A DNA stretch of 64,000 nucleotides from Ehretia macrophylla. Its lineage: Eukaryota > Streptophyta > Magnoliopsida > Boraginales > Ehretiaceae. Shown here piece after piece: positions 43,543 through 53,999 of this stretch; the stretch's first letter is position 1; the number at the start of each line of letters is the position of its first letter. Under the pieces are notes generated by a model that searched no databases, had not been told where the DNA came from, and saw only the letters and a program-made list of their open reading frames with translations. The translations under genes were made by a program, and so were the position numbers. Where the stretch lies: assembly GCA_037974665.1 (NCBI GenBank), contig CM075767.1, positions 4,048,501 to 4,112,500 of the forward strand. Direction: 5' to 3'.

Positions 43543-45346
43543 CTAACGAAAACCTTTCGCAACCAGCCTTGCTTTATAAGTTTCCACATTTCCATCTATT
43601 CCAGGTTTTCTTTTGAAGATCCATTTACAACCTATAGGTACAATACCCTCAAGTCGGTCAACTAAGGTCCAAATATCATTTGAATACATGGAATCTATTT
43701 CTGTTTGAATAGCCTGCCTCCATTTCTCGAAATCAATATCTTGTATTGCTTCCTCATAATTAATAGGATCATCCAAATGATCTTTATCCCCAACCATAAA
43801 CAACTCTTGTGTTTCCTCAAGATAATAACCATATCTCTCTGGAGGACGGGATACTCTACTAGATCTATGAGGTCCTTGTGTGATGACTGATTTTAGATCT
43901 TGTTGAATTGGTTCAGGATCAAGACTTGGGTTAATTTGTGGTTCAGAATACTCTTCTTCTATTATTATTTTCCTCTCTATGCCTCCTTTTTGAATAAACT
44001 CCTTTTCAAGAAAGACGGCATCTCGACTGATCGATATTCTTTGATCATTGGGAAAATAAAAATAATATCTTTTAGTCTCCTTATGATATCCCACAAATCT
44101 TCCTTTGTCAGATCTTGCTTCCAACTTATCCGTCTTAAGTTTCTTAACATAAGCGGGATAACCCCAAATCCTAATATGATTAAGACTTGGTTTCCTACCA
44201 AACCACATCTCATACGGTGTAGTAGGAACAGCTTTAGTTGGAGCCCTATTCAACAAGTAAATAGTCGTAAAAAGTGCATACCCCCACAATGAAATTGGAA
44301 AATCGGTGTAACTGATCATAGATCGTACCATATCCATCAATGTACGATTCCTACATTCAGATACTCCATTTAATTGTGGTGTAGCAAGTGGAGTAGTCTG
44401 TGAAGTTATTCCAGCTTGTTTAAGATATTCAAGAAATTCGGTACTTAGGTATTTACTTCCTCGATCGGATCGCAAGGTTTTAATACTTTTTCCTATTTGG
44501 TTTTCTACTTCAGCTTTAAATTCCTTGAATTTATCAAAAGCCTCAGATTTGTACTTCATTAAGTACACATAACCATACTGAGAATAGTCATTAGTGAAGG
44601 TTATGAAGTAGATATAACCACCGCGAGCCATTTCTCAAAAGGGTCCATATACATCACTATGTATTAATGCTAACAATTTAGTGGCTCTTGTACCTTTTCC
44701 AACAAATGATGACTTGGTCATTTTCCCGAGAATACAAGACTCATATGTAGGCTCAGGCTCAAATCCCAATGAATCGATAAGTTCATTTTGAGCCATCCAT
44801 ATTAATCTTTTTCTCGTTAATATGACCGAGTCTCAAGTGCCACAATTGCTTCACATTAATTTGAATATCTTTTGTTTGTTTCTCATTTGAAGTAGAAGTT
44901 GAAGTTACATGCATGCATTCATCCAAATTCAAATGATAAAGTCCGTTCAACAAAGTAGCTGAGTCGATATATTCATTATGGTAATAAATATTACAGCTCT
45001 TGTTTGAAAATGAAAATTCATAATTCTCACAAACAAGTTTAGGAATAGAAACAATATTCCTAACAGCATTCGGAACAAAGAAAACATTTGAAAAACATAA
45101 AACATGACCAGCAGGTAAATAAACTTCAACATTTCCTTTGACATAGGCCGCAACACTTGCTCCATTACCAACCTTCAAAACAATCTCACGCTTCCAAAGC
45201 GTTATCCTATCATTTAGATTCTGTGAGGACATGCAAACATGTGTCGTAGCACCATAATCTAAAATCCAAGATGTACAAGCCGGACTAATTGAAAAAATAG
45301 TTTCATTCACAGAAAAAGAAGTTGTACCTCGCACATTGGCGACAAC
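43543..45346 (-). pseudogene. pol: copia protease and integrase
   Basis: The protease motif is WILDYGATTHVC, where family members usually have D-[ST]-G. The integrase zinc domain starts LWHLRLGHINEKK. A frameshift lies near 44800 and a TGA precedes EMARGGYIYFITFTND. The catalytic core keeps Asp in TLRSDRGSKYLS and Glu in NGVSECRNRTL. Then come WGYALFTTIYLLNRAPTK and SLNHIRIWGYPAYVKK. The C-terminal part ends CKWIFKRKPGIDG, and a TAG at 43545-43543 after KGFR fits CAG to TAG. The 362-codon frame 44631-43543 is the longest intact copia part. Confidence 0.9.
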
Positions 45347-45621
45347 CTATTTCGCTTTCAACTCTTGAAGGTACAGGGGACAATTTCTTCTCCAATGGCC
45401 ATCACCCTTGCAGTGATAACACTGCCCTTTAAGGACGGCTTCTTTCTTCTTAACACCTCCAGTGGGCTTAGGAGCAGTGTCCTTCTTCTTCTTGTTCTTC
45501 CTTCTTTTTCTATTCTTGGGCCTAAACCCAGAAGAAGAGGTAGCAACGAGGACAGTCTCCTTACCCTTTCCCTTGAACTGTGACTGCGCAGTAGTCAACA
45601 TATCTGAAAGTTCATTATGAA
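45347..45621 (-). pseudogene. gag: copia gag C-terminus with zinc knuckle
   Basis: A basic Lys/Arg run precedes one CX2CX4HX4C knuckle, CYHCKGDGHWRRNC (near 45400). The frame is shifted from the upstream gag at about 45621, and a TAG at 45349-45347 follows KAK. Confidence 0.85.
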
Positions 45622-46134
45622 CTAATTGAATGAATGTGGGAGGGACTGCAGAATAAAGTCTGTGTGCAGCTTACGATCCATGTCAAACTCATGCATCTCA
45701 AGTTGAGTAATCAGATTAATTATCTTGAGAACATGCTTGCTGACATCACTACCTTCTTCCAATCTAGGTTTGAACAACTCCTTTGACAGTTCATATTTGG
45801 CAATATCACTTTGCTCACCATACAGCTCTTTCAAGTTCAGAATCATGCTAGCAGCATTAGACATATTCTCATGCTGCTTTTGTAGTTCATTTGACATTGA
45901 ATCAAGGATGTAAGCCTTTGCCCTCAAGTCATGTTCAACCCAGAGCCGATATGTTTCTTGCTCTTCTTCTGTTGCTATTTCAGGAAGGGTAGCAGGAAGG
46001 GCCTTATCCAGAACATATTCAATCTTTTCCAATCCCAAAACAATTTTAAGATTGCGAAACCAATCAGGAAAGTTTGGTCTGGTTAAAGCATTTTTATCAA
46101 GGATACGAGCAATGGGATTTGAAATAGAAGCCAT
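45622..46134 (-). pseudogene. gag: copia gag N-terminus
   Basis: The start ATG is at 46134, MASISNPIARILDKN. The capsid region has NFPDWFRNLKIVLGLEKIEY, SNELQKQHENMSNA and ELFKPRLEEGSDVSKH, a common plant copia gag layout. The frame ends at a TAG (45624-45622) after SLPHSFN, where an indel puts it out of phase with the knuckle region. Confidence 0.88.
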
Positions 46135-47426
46135 TATAAAATTACTGCAGAAATAAGTAGTACAGAAAGTAAGACTGCTAGTTGATGTAAAAATGCATAA
46201 CTATTTAAGTATGGTCTTTACAAAAATAGTAACTCCCACTATCTTTATCGAATCTCATACTCCCAGAAAAAGAAACACGAATTCGTTAGAATCCAGTAGT
46301 GGGTGACCAAATTCTCTCAATAATTTGCATCCCTCAAACCTTTGTGGCTATGTTGGAATAGAAATATCAATAGTCAACAACTCTTTGTTGTCTATTTCAC
46401 AAAATAGGTTATGGTCATATCCAGTCCCTAAATTACTTTGGTCTCAAACCTTTGTGGCTATATTGATTAAGTAAATCAGTTAGACCCGACCTGCCATCTC
46501 ACAGTTATCCCACAAATTGAATCAATAGCCTCAAGCCTTTATGGCTATGTTGGCCGTTAGATTTTGGTAGACAACCACATCACTATGTTATACTAGCAAC
46601 TTAATTAAACTTAGTACGAATCATATCCCTCTACCTTTGGGCAAAACCAGACATGATTACTTTAGGTTCATTAAGTCCTAGGATGGCGGAGGACAACAGA
46701 TCTAATATTGTTTTGCACATTTGGGAATTTTGTAATAGATCTCATCATGCATACATTAACAATCATATAGTATATAATGCATGCAACATGTATAAATGGT
46801 GGATCATGGACTTTGGAATATAAAAAAAAACTATCTTAAAACACATCACTATGTCTTCAAGATATCCAACTCCTTTGGATTCATTCGGTTGCCTCTTTGC
46901 ATTTCTTCTTGAGAATTTACATACAGTCCTCACTACAAAGTTCTCTCAAAAGCAAGAAAAATAAAATGAGACTTATGTCTCAATTACAAACTGGGCATCC
47001 ACTAAGTCCATGATCAAGTTCACCATTTATGCATCATGTAGCTAGATTAAACTTATCACATAGATAATCAAAGCTAAATGAAAATAATCAATAAACATCT
47101 TAACGCATCATATACAAAAGATAAACAAAGTCCATCTAATGTTCAATTAATGTTTTAACAACATGCATGAAAGAGAATTGACTCTAACATCAACCATGCA
47201 TTCCAAGACCAACCGAGTTCACAAGCCATATAGTCTCGATATGACACGTAAACCGAGATCTCCATATAAAGTGATCATCAAGCTCGATCATATAAAACTT
47301 TTGGCTTGCTACAATCAAAGTCAATCTTTCCATGCGGGATGGAATCAACTCATATCTTTCGCATAAATGTGTCAATAAACATTAAAAGATTAGATCTAAT
47401 GTACATATTACAGACTTTCAAAACTG
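46135..47426 (-). other. copia untranslated leader with a three-copy 24-bp repeat
   Basis: About 1.3 kb lies between PBS and gag. It holds three direct copies of the plus-strand word CTCAAACCTTTGTGGCTAT at 46333, 46443 and 46530. The region otherwise has no long open frame or known motif. Confidence 0.75.
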
Positions 47427-47440
47427 TGGCTCTGATACCA
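47427..47440 (-). other. copia primer-binding site
   Basis: TGGTATCAGAGCCA on the minus strand, two bases from the 5' LTR terminus; 14 bases complementary to initiator tRNA-Met. Confidence 0.9.
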
Positions 47441-47442
47441 CT

Positions 47443-49465
47443 TGAAGGCGCATAGAGGTATCAGCTTCATAATGAAGGCGCAAAAGGCGTCAGCTTCAAA
47501 ATGAAGGTGCATAATGGAGTCAGCTTCAAAAGTAGGAGCGCAATGGGATCGTCTCGAGATATATAAATAACAAAAACATGCAAGCGCAGCGGAAATAATA
47601 ACAACTAAAATTTGCATGTAAACAAGTTTGTATTTACATAAACTCAAGAGTAAATCCATAACTAGTACATTAAAAATAAATACAATAAAGTATTACAACT
47701 ATATACAAATGTATTTAAAATAAAATACCTCACGTGGAGAACTCGGATGTAGACACTTGAAAAAGATCTTGACTTGGACAAAGCTCCTTCGCACGTGCAA
47801 AGGTCCCAGTCGGTCCACGGGTATCAAAAAGCAAAGGACAACTTAACTAATTATAGTGCTAGCTTAGTTAAGTCCAAGAGCTTAGGTATACGTGAGTTGA
47901 TAGTTAAAAGCAAAGTGTTTCAACTAGCCTTGGCCAAAAATGCCAAGAGAAAATGAGAGAATTTTTGCTTCTAAAACTATGAGAATTTCGGCCAAAAGGT
48001 GCAAACAAGAATGAAGAACTTGTCTTCTATTTATAGATGCATGAACAAGCTCATCAAATGCCAAGTGTCATGATCAAGAAGCCAAGTGTCCTAATTCTAT
48101 GCATGGCCGGCCAAAGTGGGAGGGTGCAAATTGGACAATTTTTGCTTGCAACTTGTTGTTTGTCTTTTTTAGCAAGTTGTCTTTTGTCCTTTTGTGTTTC
48201 GTCTTTTACTGCTTGTCTTTTTGTGGAACTTGTTATTTGTCTTTTAGTGAAGACAAACATTAATTTATTCCTAAACCCTTTTAGAATAATTAATTGCAGA
48301 TTGACCCCTCAATCAATTTGCACTATTGACCCAAAACTTTTAAAAATTACGATTTTGGCCCACTTAACCGGTAATGTCCAAAATCACACCGTTAACGCTT
48401 TAACGTGTTTTCAACTCAATACCAAGCTCAGAAATGCTTTATTCATGGTACCCTAAGTGTGTGACTTTCTAGGTTCATGATCGTACAACGATAAAGGATC
48501 GATTTCAAAAATGTCTCCGTCATTTTCTGGAATACCTTCATGTTCATGAGTGACGCGCTAGCAACGAACGTATCATGACAATATGTACAGTAATGAAGTC
48601 AAATTCCAATGAACCTATTTATAGTCGCAAATTAGCTTGCGGTTCGATCCTTCTGTTAAAATGTCCCGATCGTTGTGGGGACAATGAAATGATTAAGTCC
48701 GCTATACAATTCTATGCATAGATCTAATTCGGTGGAATGGGAGATGACATCTATGGAAAAACATATTTCCATCGTTCAACTACCCCGGCCGAGGATTTCT
48801 CATTTCAAACGACCGACACTAGATCGCATAGAACATCACCTCACTATCAGAGGTTAACAGATCCTATCTTGACAATTACCTGTCGGACTCATATCACAAG
48901 ACTAAACTGCAAGAGGCCGTATATCACCCTCAAAGAAGGCGAACATTGTCCAAACGCAAGATTTAGCCCCTATTATAGCCATCGGCCGTAATTTCTCAAG
49001 TCAAAGGATTAATTTGCACAATTTGCAATGAATGACAAACTATTAATACAAAGTCATGTAGTTTCGTCATTCTAGTCACATTCAATGATCCGTTCAACCA
49101 ACGATCATTCATATGTTAGTTAATTGCATCCCTATGCTGTTGTAGCTCAATGCTCGGTACCATTTATTATTAACATCTCTATGTTAATCAAAGGTAACTA
49201 CATATGATAATTCGTACTTGATTATTCTAGTCCTAGTCGAATAATCTAAGGACTATGAATGCTTTTGAATGTTTATCATGTCGAAGAAACATGCCATTGA
49301 TTTCTCAACACCTTAAGAATATATTTATTCTCCGAAAAATATTGATAACATATTCATATAATTGAACGAAGAATATGAACATCAAATTAACATGTCATTC
49401 AGATTTACATCAAAATGCCCTATATAGGTCATCTAACTATATAACATTAGGGCATATCTCTAACA
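47443..49465 (-). repeat. copia 5' LTR (2023 bp)
   Basis: Same length as the 3' LTR with scattered substitutions. A TATA-like CTATAAATAG lies at 48036-48027. It is flanked by AAAAG at 49466-49470. Confidence 0.95.
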
Positions 49466-49470
49466 AAAAG

Positions 49471-50756
49471 TGCATGTGATAATTCAGCCCCTTTGTTGTT
49501 GATTGGAGATTTTGAGATTTTGAGATTTTGGTTGTTAGCTAAGTTTAGAAGTTGATGTTTGGTAGTATTTTAATGGCCTTTGATATCTAGTAACCTTTAT
49601 GCAACAATTGGACAAGTTAAAGATAACTAACTAGTTGATTTAGTTAAAGGCTTTTGTGATGTTAAGGTGTTTTTGAAGCTATGGTGTTCCATGAGTATTG
49701 AATCTAGTTTAAATGCTTGTAGTAGGTGCCATGAATGATATTGAAGTTAAATGTGAGGTTAAACTAGCTAAAACATGGTTAAAATTGAGAAATCTTGAAT
49801 ATGAACAAAAAGGGGCCTTGTGCGTGTTTTATTGGCCGGGTGTATTTGAAGGTGTTGGATAGTCATAAGTATGCTAGATAGTGTATATGGTGCATTTATG
49901 GTGTCAAAATAGTGTGTATATGAGGGAGTTGTAGTGTAAGTGGACAAAGGGGATTTTGGGAAAAAATGTGGTAGTTGTAGTTCAACATGAGTTTGCTTAT
50001 CATTTAATGGTGTCATAAAGTGTCTATAAGAGTTTGGTCCAATTGGATTGAGAATTGCATGACTTATGTGTTAGTATGGTACTTATATGCAAGCATTTGA
50101 ACTATTGTTAAGTGTTGAATGTCTTGTAAATGTATGTAACTACTTGTCATCCATTGAATTAAGGAGGTTGGGTTTCTTACGTGTCAATGATTAGTCATTA
50201 AGGATTACTTATAAGTCATGTATGCCAAGCAAAGTAAGGCGTATTACTTTGATTGAATAAGGAACTAATTAATGTAATATTGTCCTTGAATGAATGGTTG
50301 CTAGTACTATGTCCTAGTTAGCTTGTGTTCTTGTGCATTAAAAGGTGTTAAACTGGGCTATGAATATTTGAATGAAATTGGTATAGTCAATTAATAAAGT
50401 GTTATGCTAGTTTAGTGACTAAGTGTTATACTTATATGAATAACTAGGGGTTGCACATTTGAGTGGATTCAAAGAGGTTGGAGTAAACCTACGCTATACT
50501 CTTACAGGTTTGGTAAAGGTGAGGGAGTTTTCATCCGTATGTGCATAATAGTTTATTTCCTTGTTCATAGATTATATGATTTAGTCTAACTGTTAAAGTA
50601 GTGCGTGCTTATTGGTTATATATTGTGTGTGAGGGCAACTTACTTTGTTGTCCCTCGATTATGTAATTATTCGCTTAGCTTATTTGTTATCATCTTGAGT
50701 GCATTGTATTGTGGTTGCACAACCATTTGGGCATGGTAGTGTTGGCCATACTGCCC
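49471..50756 (+). repeat. LTR D, part 2, truncated
   Basis: Continuation of LTR D after the copia element. It ends in the first arm of the structured block (GGGCATGGTAGTGTTGGCC, about 50728-50746), then changes to the dispersed repeat. The second arm, the hairpin and the LTR terminus are missing. No gene is visible. Confidence 0.6.
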
Positions 50757-50897
50757 TTCAATTTGATCTACTAGTAAAGATTTGATATTTTCCTTAAAAT
50801 ATGACATAATGCAAGTAAATTAATTATGAAACGAAGCTTAATAATAATTTTAATTGCAGTTAAGATACACGAGACTAATTTTATCTTACATAGTAGG
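50735..50897. repeat. dispersed repeat, copy 2
   Basis: Resembles 21100-21250. It overlaps the truncated end of LTR D and abuts the FAR1-like fragment. Confidence 0.6.
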
Positions 50898-51256
50898 TGC
50901 AAGACGGTGTATACTGGTACCATCTTGTGGTTGTGTTCAATGATAAAGGTTGACACATAATAGCAATTTGTTACTCTATGAAGCCTAATGTTGAGTCCAG
51001 CTTTACAGCCGCATCTAGTCAAGCACCGATGTTCCCGTTGTTTGTTGGGCCTTTCTAAATGCACCTCCTTTCATTGCCCCTCAAGATAACAAACGTATAA
51101 TCGATCTACAATTTTTCCCGTAACTTTATCTTTGTGGATGCCATCTTTTCTAATACTGAATCCCATTGAACGTGCATAACCATTGTAGAACGTAAATGCA
51201 TTTTTTTCGAACGCATATGTCATGTTACATATTTCTTCTCTGGTCATCTTCAACAT
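50897..51256 (-). pseudogene. FAR1/FHY3-family DNA-binding domain fragment
   Basis: The minus-strand frame reads AFTFYNGYARSMGFSIRKDG, then KVTGKIVDRLYVCYLEG, a TGA at 51073-51071, and in the same frame TRCGCKAGLNIRL and STFIIEHNHKMVP. This is the order of the FAR1 N-terminal zinc domain (CCHH, WRKY-GCM1 fold) found in FAR1/FHY3 proteins and related Mutator-like transposases. The stop fits CGA to TGA. The domain ends abruptly at the dispersed repeat, and no transposase or SWIM domain is nearby, so it is a fragment of either a host gene or a transposon. Confidence 0.8.
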
Positions 51257-51296
51257 GTTTGAGAATTGTCCGCATCATTAAATGAAACAGTATCAC

Positions 51297-51867
51297 TCAT
51301 AGTTCATAAAACTACAATATTCTGTGCACAACTTTTTACATAAAACACAAAAAAAAAAAAAAAAACTACAATACAATTTTAGCCCAATTTTTTTTAAAAA
51401 AAATACAGCTACATGTTTTCATCTCTTTTCTAACATGCGTTAATGTTTTTGCCCAAAAGTAGTGCATATAGTGGATGTTTTTCCTCTCTTTATACACGTT
51501 CATTCAATTACAGAGAATGGGGCACTCACTTGCAATAATACATCAATTACAGAATGTGAATTTATATTTACATTGGATAGTTATTGACTTTTTTCTCATA
51601 TTTTTAGCTTGCAGCATGCAGACAAATACTTTTTCTGGAGCAGCCATAGTTGTATAAATCTAATTTCGAATAATAAAAATTAAATCACTATGCTTATTTA
51701 CAAAAAAAAATAAAATAAAAATTTACTAGATACAATTAATTATGATTTGACATAGCAATGCATGGTCCTTGCACAGTGGATTTGACTTTCCTTTTCTAAT
51801 TCTCATCATGAATGATCATTAGAAATTTAATTGATTTCACATTAGCAAATTTAGGGTAGGGTTAAGG

Positions 51868-51904
<37 letters not shown>

Positions 51905-52500
51905 AAAAAAACTAATAAAATTCTCTACATAATGGTGTTTAGCATTTTCATAATAACTTCATAATTTGACATATCGATTTTCTCTTATCCATCTTCTAAT
52001 TTGACACTTTACTAATAATTCTAAATCAAACGTACAAAACGTTATTCTTATTCAAAATAACCATGTCCGAAAACAATTAATTCATTATTGCATGCTTGGT
52101 AGGGACTTATGTGTCGTTCAACTGTTGTTATTGGAAAACTTATTACCCTCTCACCGCATCCACTATGCACCCTAGTATTTTATTTTATTTTTAGTTCTAT
52201 GCTTCTTTTTGTAATATGCAATTATGAAGATTTCAAGTAAATTATAGCATATGACCATTCATTTTCAAATAGTGCTAGCACACATACCATACATTCTTTT
52301 TTTTCCACTAAAAGCAACAAACATACAAAACTATTCATTCATTCATTAAAAGCGCATACAAAACTATTCATTCTTTCATTAAAAGCGGTACACCGATGAC
52401 ATGCAATAACAGCAACAACAACATATGCATACGACATACACCTTTATTTGGAGATAACCACATAGAACATCATCACAAGAACACAACAAACAATAATTAA
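51297..52500. other. AT-rich non-coding stretch
   Basis: It contains an A run near 51345-51364, a (TA)n microsatellite at 51869-51896, and simple CATTCATTAAAAGC repeats near 52340-52385. I see no gene. Confidence 0.5.
51869..51896. repeat. (TA)n microsatellite
   Basis: Fourteen consecutive TA dinucleotides. Confidence 0.95.
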
Positions 52501-52631
52501 AAAATTGTTTTCTTCGGCTTAACTTGATCATCATCTAGCTTCATCCTTTGCGTAGGACATGCGACCTCCAGTTCACTATCCCAGTCATCTTTTGGAATAT
52601 TTTTCCCACTTAAATGGAGCTATTTCCCTTG

Positions 52632-52838
52632 CTAGATGGCCCTTACTAGGATGCACCATTGGAAATATTCACAAGTTCTACACTTGTAAAACAGTTGTCC
52701 TTGGGTTGGCTTTTCCGAGGAGAAGACAACTTCGATAGGAGTCTTTCTATTGTACCAACACTTTATGTTCACGTAGTGTAACTCCAGTGGTGGATGTTAG
52801 GCTACTACACCCTTAGAGCTCATACTAAGTGATGACAT
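52632..52838 (-). pseudogene. GRF-type zinc-finger fragment
   Basis: From an ATG at 52838 the frame reads MSSLSMSSKGVVA, a TAA at 52799-52797, then after a short stretch KCWYNRKTPIEVVFSSEK and LFYKCRTCEYFQWC, ending at TAG (52634-52632). The Cys spacing and the FYKC..C..F.WC pattern resemble the GRF zinc finger of small plant proteins that are often carried by transposons. The stops and short length indicate a relic. Its same-strand position upstream of the FAR1 fragment may be chance. Confidence 0.55.
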
Positions 52839-53055
52839 TTTCAAACCTCAAACAATCTACACATTAATAGATTAATCAACAAAAGTGACATCATAATGCA
52901 AAAATTAAGAAACTTAGAAACTATACACATAAAATAACCACGATCAGCTTCCTGAATCAACATACAAGTAAATGAATCATCACATACCAAGCACTCAAAG
53001 GGAATTCGAAACCAATTATGTGTGTATGATGGGAAATAATATTGTACTTGCATAA

Positions 53056-53752
53056 CCAATGGCTAACGCCTAACGCCTAACGCCTAGGACCACCAGAAGC
53101 AGCAACGGTTAAAGCTCTCAAATTACTACTACAACATATATTCATCTCTACAAGCATTTATAACACAATTATACAAGATTTTCATGGATCAAAGTAAGCA
53201 TACACATGCAAGAACTTGAAGCCCTCACCTAAAAATTGTTGGAAAAGGCAAGATATGGCAAGAACTAGCTATGTAGAACAATCTTTGAGCAATTTCTACT
53301 TTGATTTGGCTTTGAAATGCAATAATCACCTTCAAAAATGATCAAAAACTAGTTTTTCTATTTTTTCTTCTTTTTCTTTCTTTTGGCCGACCCTTTGCCT
53401 TCCTTCTAGCTTGTTCTCTTGTTTTGTGTTATATAATATATTGTATAAGATGACAATAATGGTAGGTGGTCAAATGAAGTCAAATAAGCAAAGTCAAATA
53501 GTCAAAGTTGGCATATTAAGCATTTTTATATTATGTTTATATGTATTTATGTATGTATTGTGTATTTATAAGTAAAACTAAGTCAAATATGGTATACTAA
53601 GTGGAATAAGACTATATTTAAATATATATATATAGGTAATTTAGATGCAAATATGATGTATTAAAATGGTTAAACACATAATTAGCAAATAATACTACCA
53701 AATAATGTTTAAAATAAATAAATGCTCTTAATATACATGCTTGGGTCTCACA
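53056..53752 (-). repeat. LTR E (3' LTR of a decayed Tekay-like element; far end undetermined)
   Basis: On the minus strand it starts TGTGAGACCCAAGCATG at 53752, directly after a polypurine tract (AAGTGGGGGGGAGGG, 53772-53757). It has TATA-like TATTATATAACAC near 53440-53427 and a donor-like TTTTAG|GTGAGG (GT at 53228-53227). It runs into a CTAACGC triple repeat (53063-53083), beyond which I cannot follow it. Confidence 0.6.
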
Positions 53753-53999
53753 TCCCTCCCTCCCCCCCACTTAAAACAATTTTGACCCCGAAATTTTTAC
53801 ATTCTTCGCTGAACAAGTCTAGATACTACTGCTCAATCTGATACAGCCTTTCGCAAGTAGCCTCCTTAATCCCATGATGAAGCCACAAAACTTTAACCAT
53901 CGAAATCACTTTCGAACACAACTCCCAAATTGACTGATCCAGAGTACGAATAGGCCGCTTCTTATAAGTCATATCCCCACTAAGCTGCAACGGCTCTGC

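Larger units (their letters stand above)
32799..49465 (-). mobile_element. complete Ty1/copia element, possibly Tork-like, containing a nested gypsy element
   Basis: Two LTRs of exactly 2023 bp flank PBS, gag, protease, integrase, RT, RNase H and PPT in copia order on the minus strand. The flanks are AAAAG at 32794-32798 and 49466-49470, a perfect 5-bp duplication. A CRM-like gypsy element interrupts RNase H at 34984-42321. Without it the copia is about 9.3 kb, large because of its 2-kb LTRs and 1.3-kb leader. The clade call is tentative. Its polyprotein has several frameshifts and stops. Confidence 0.95.

Noticed and set aside
53063-53083. CTAACGC triple repeat as interstitial telomere sequence
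   Set aside because: The plant telomere unit is CCCTAAA; this unit differs and has only three copies.
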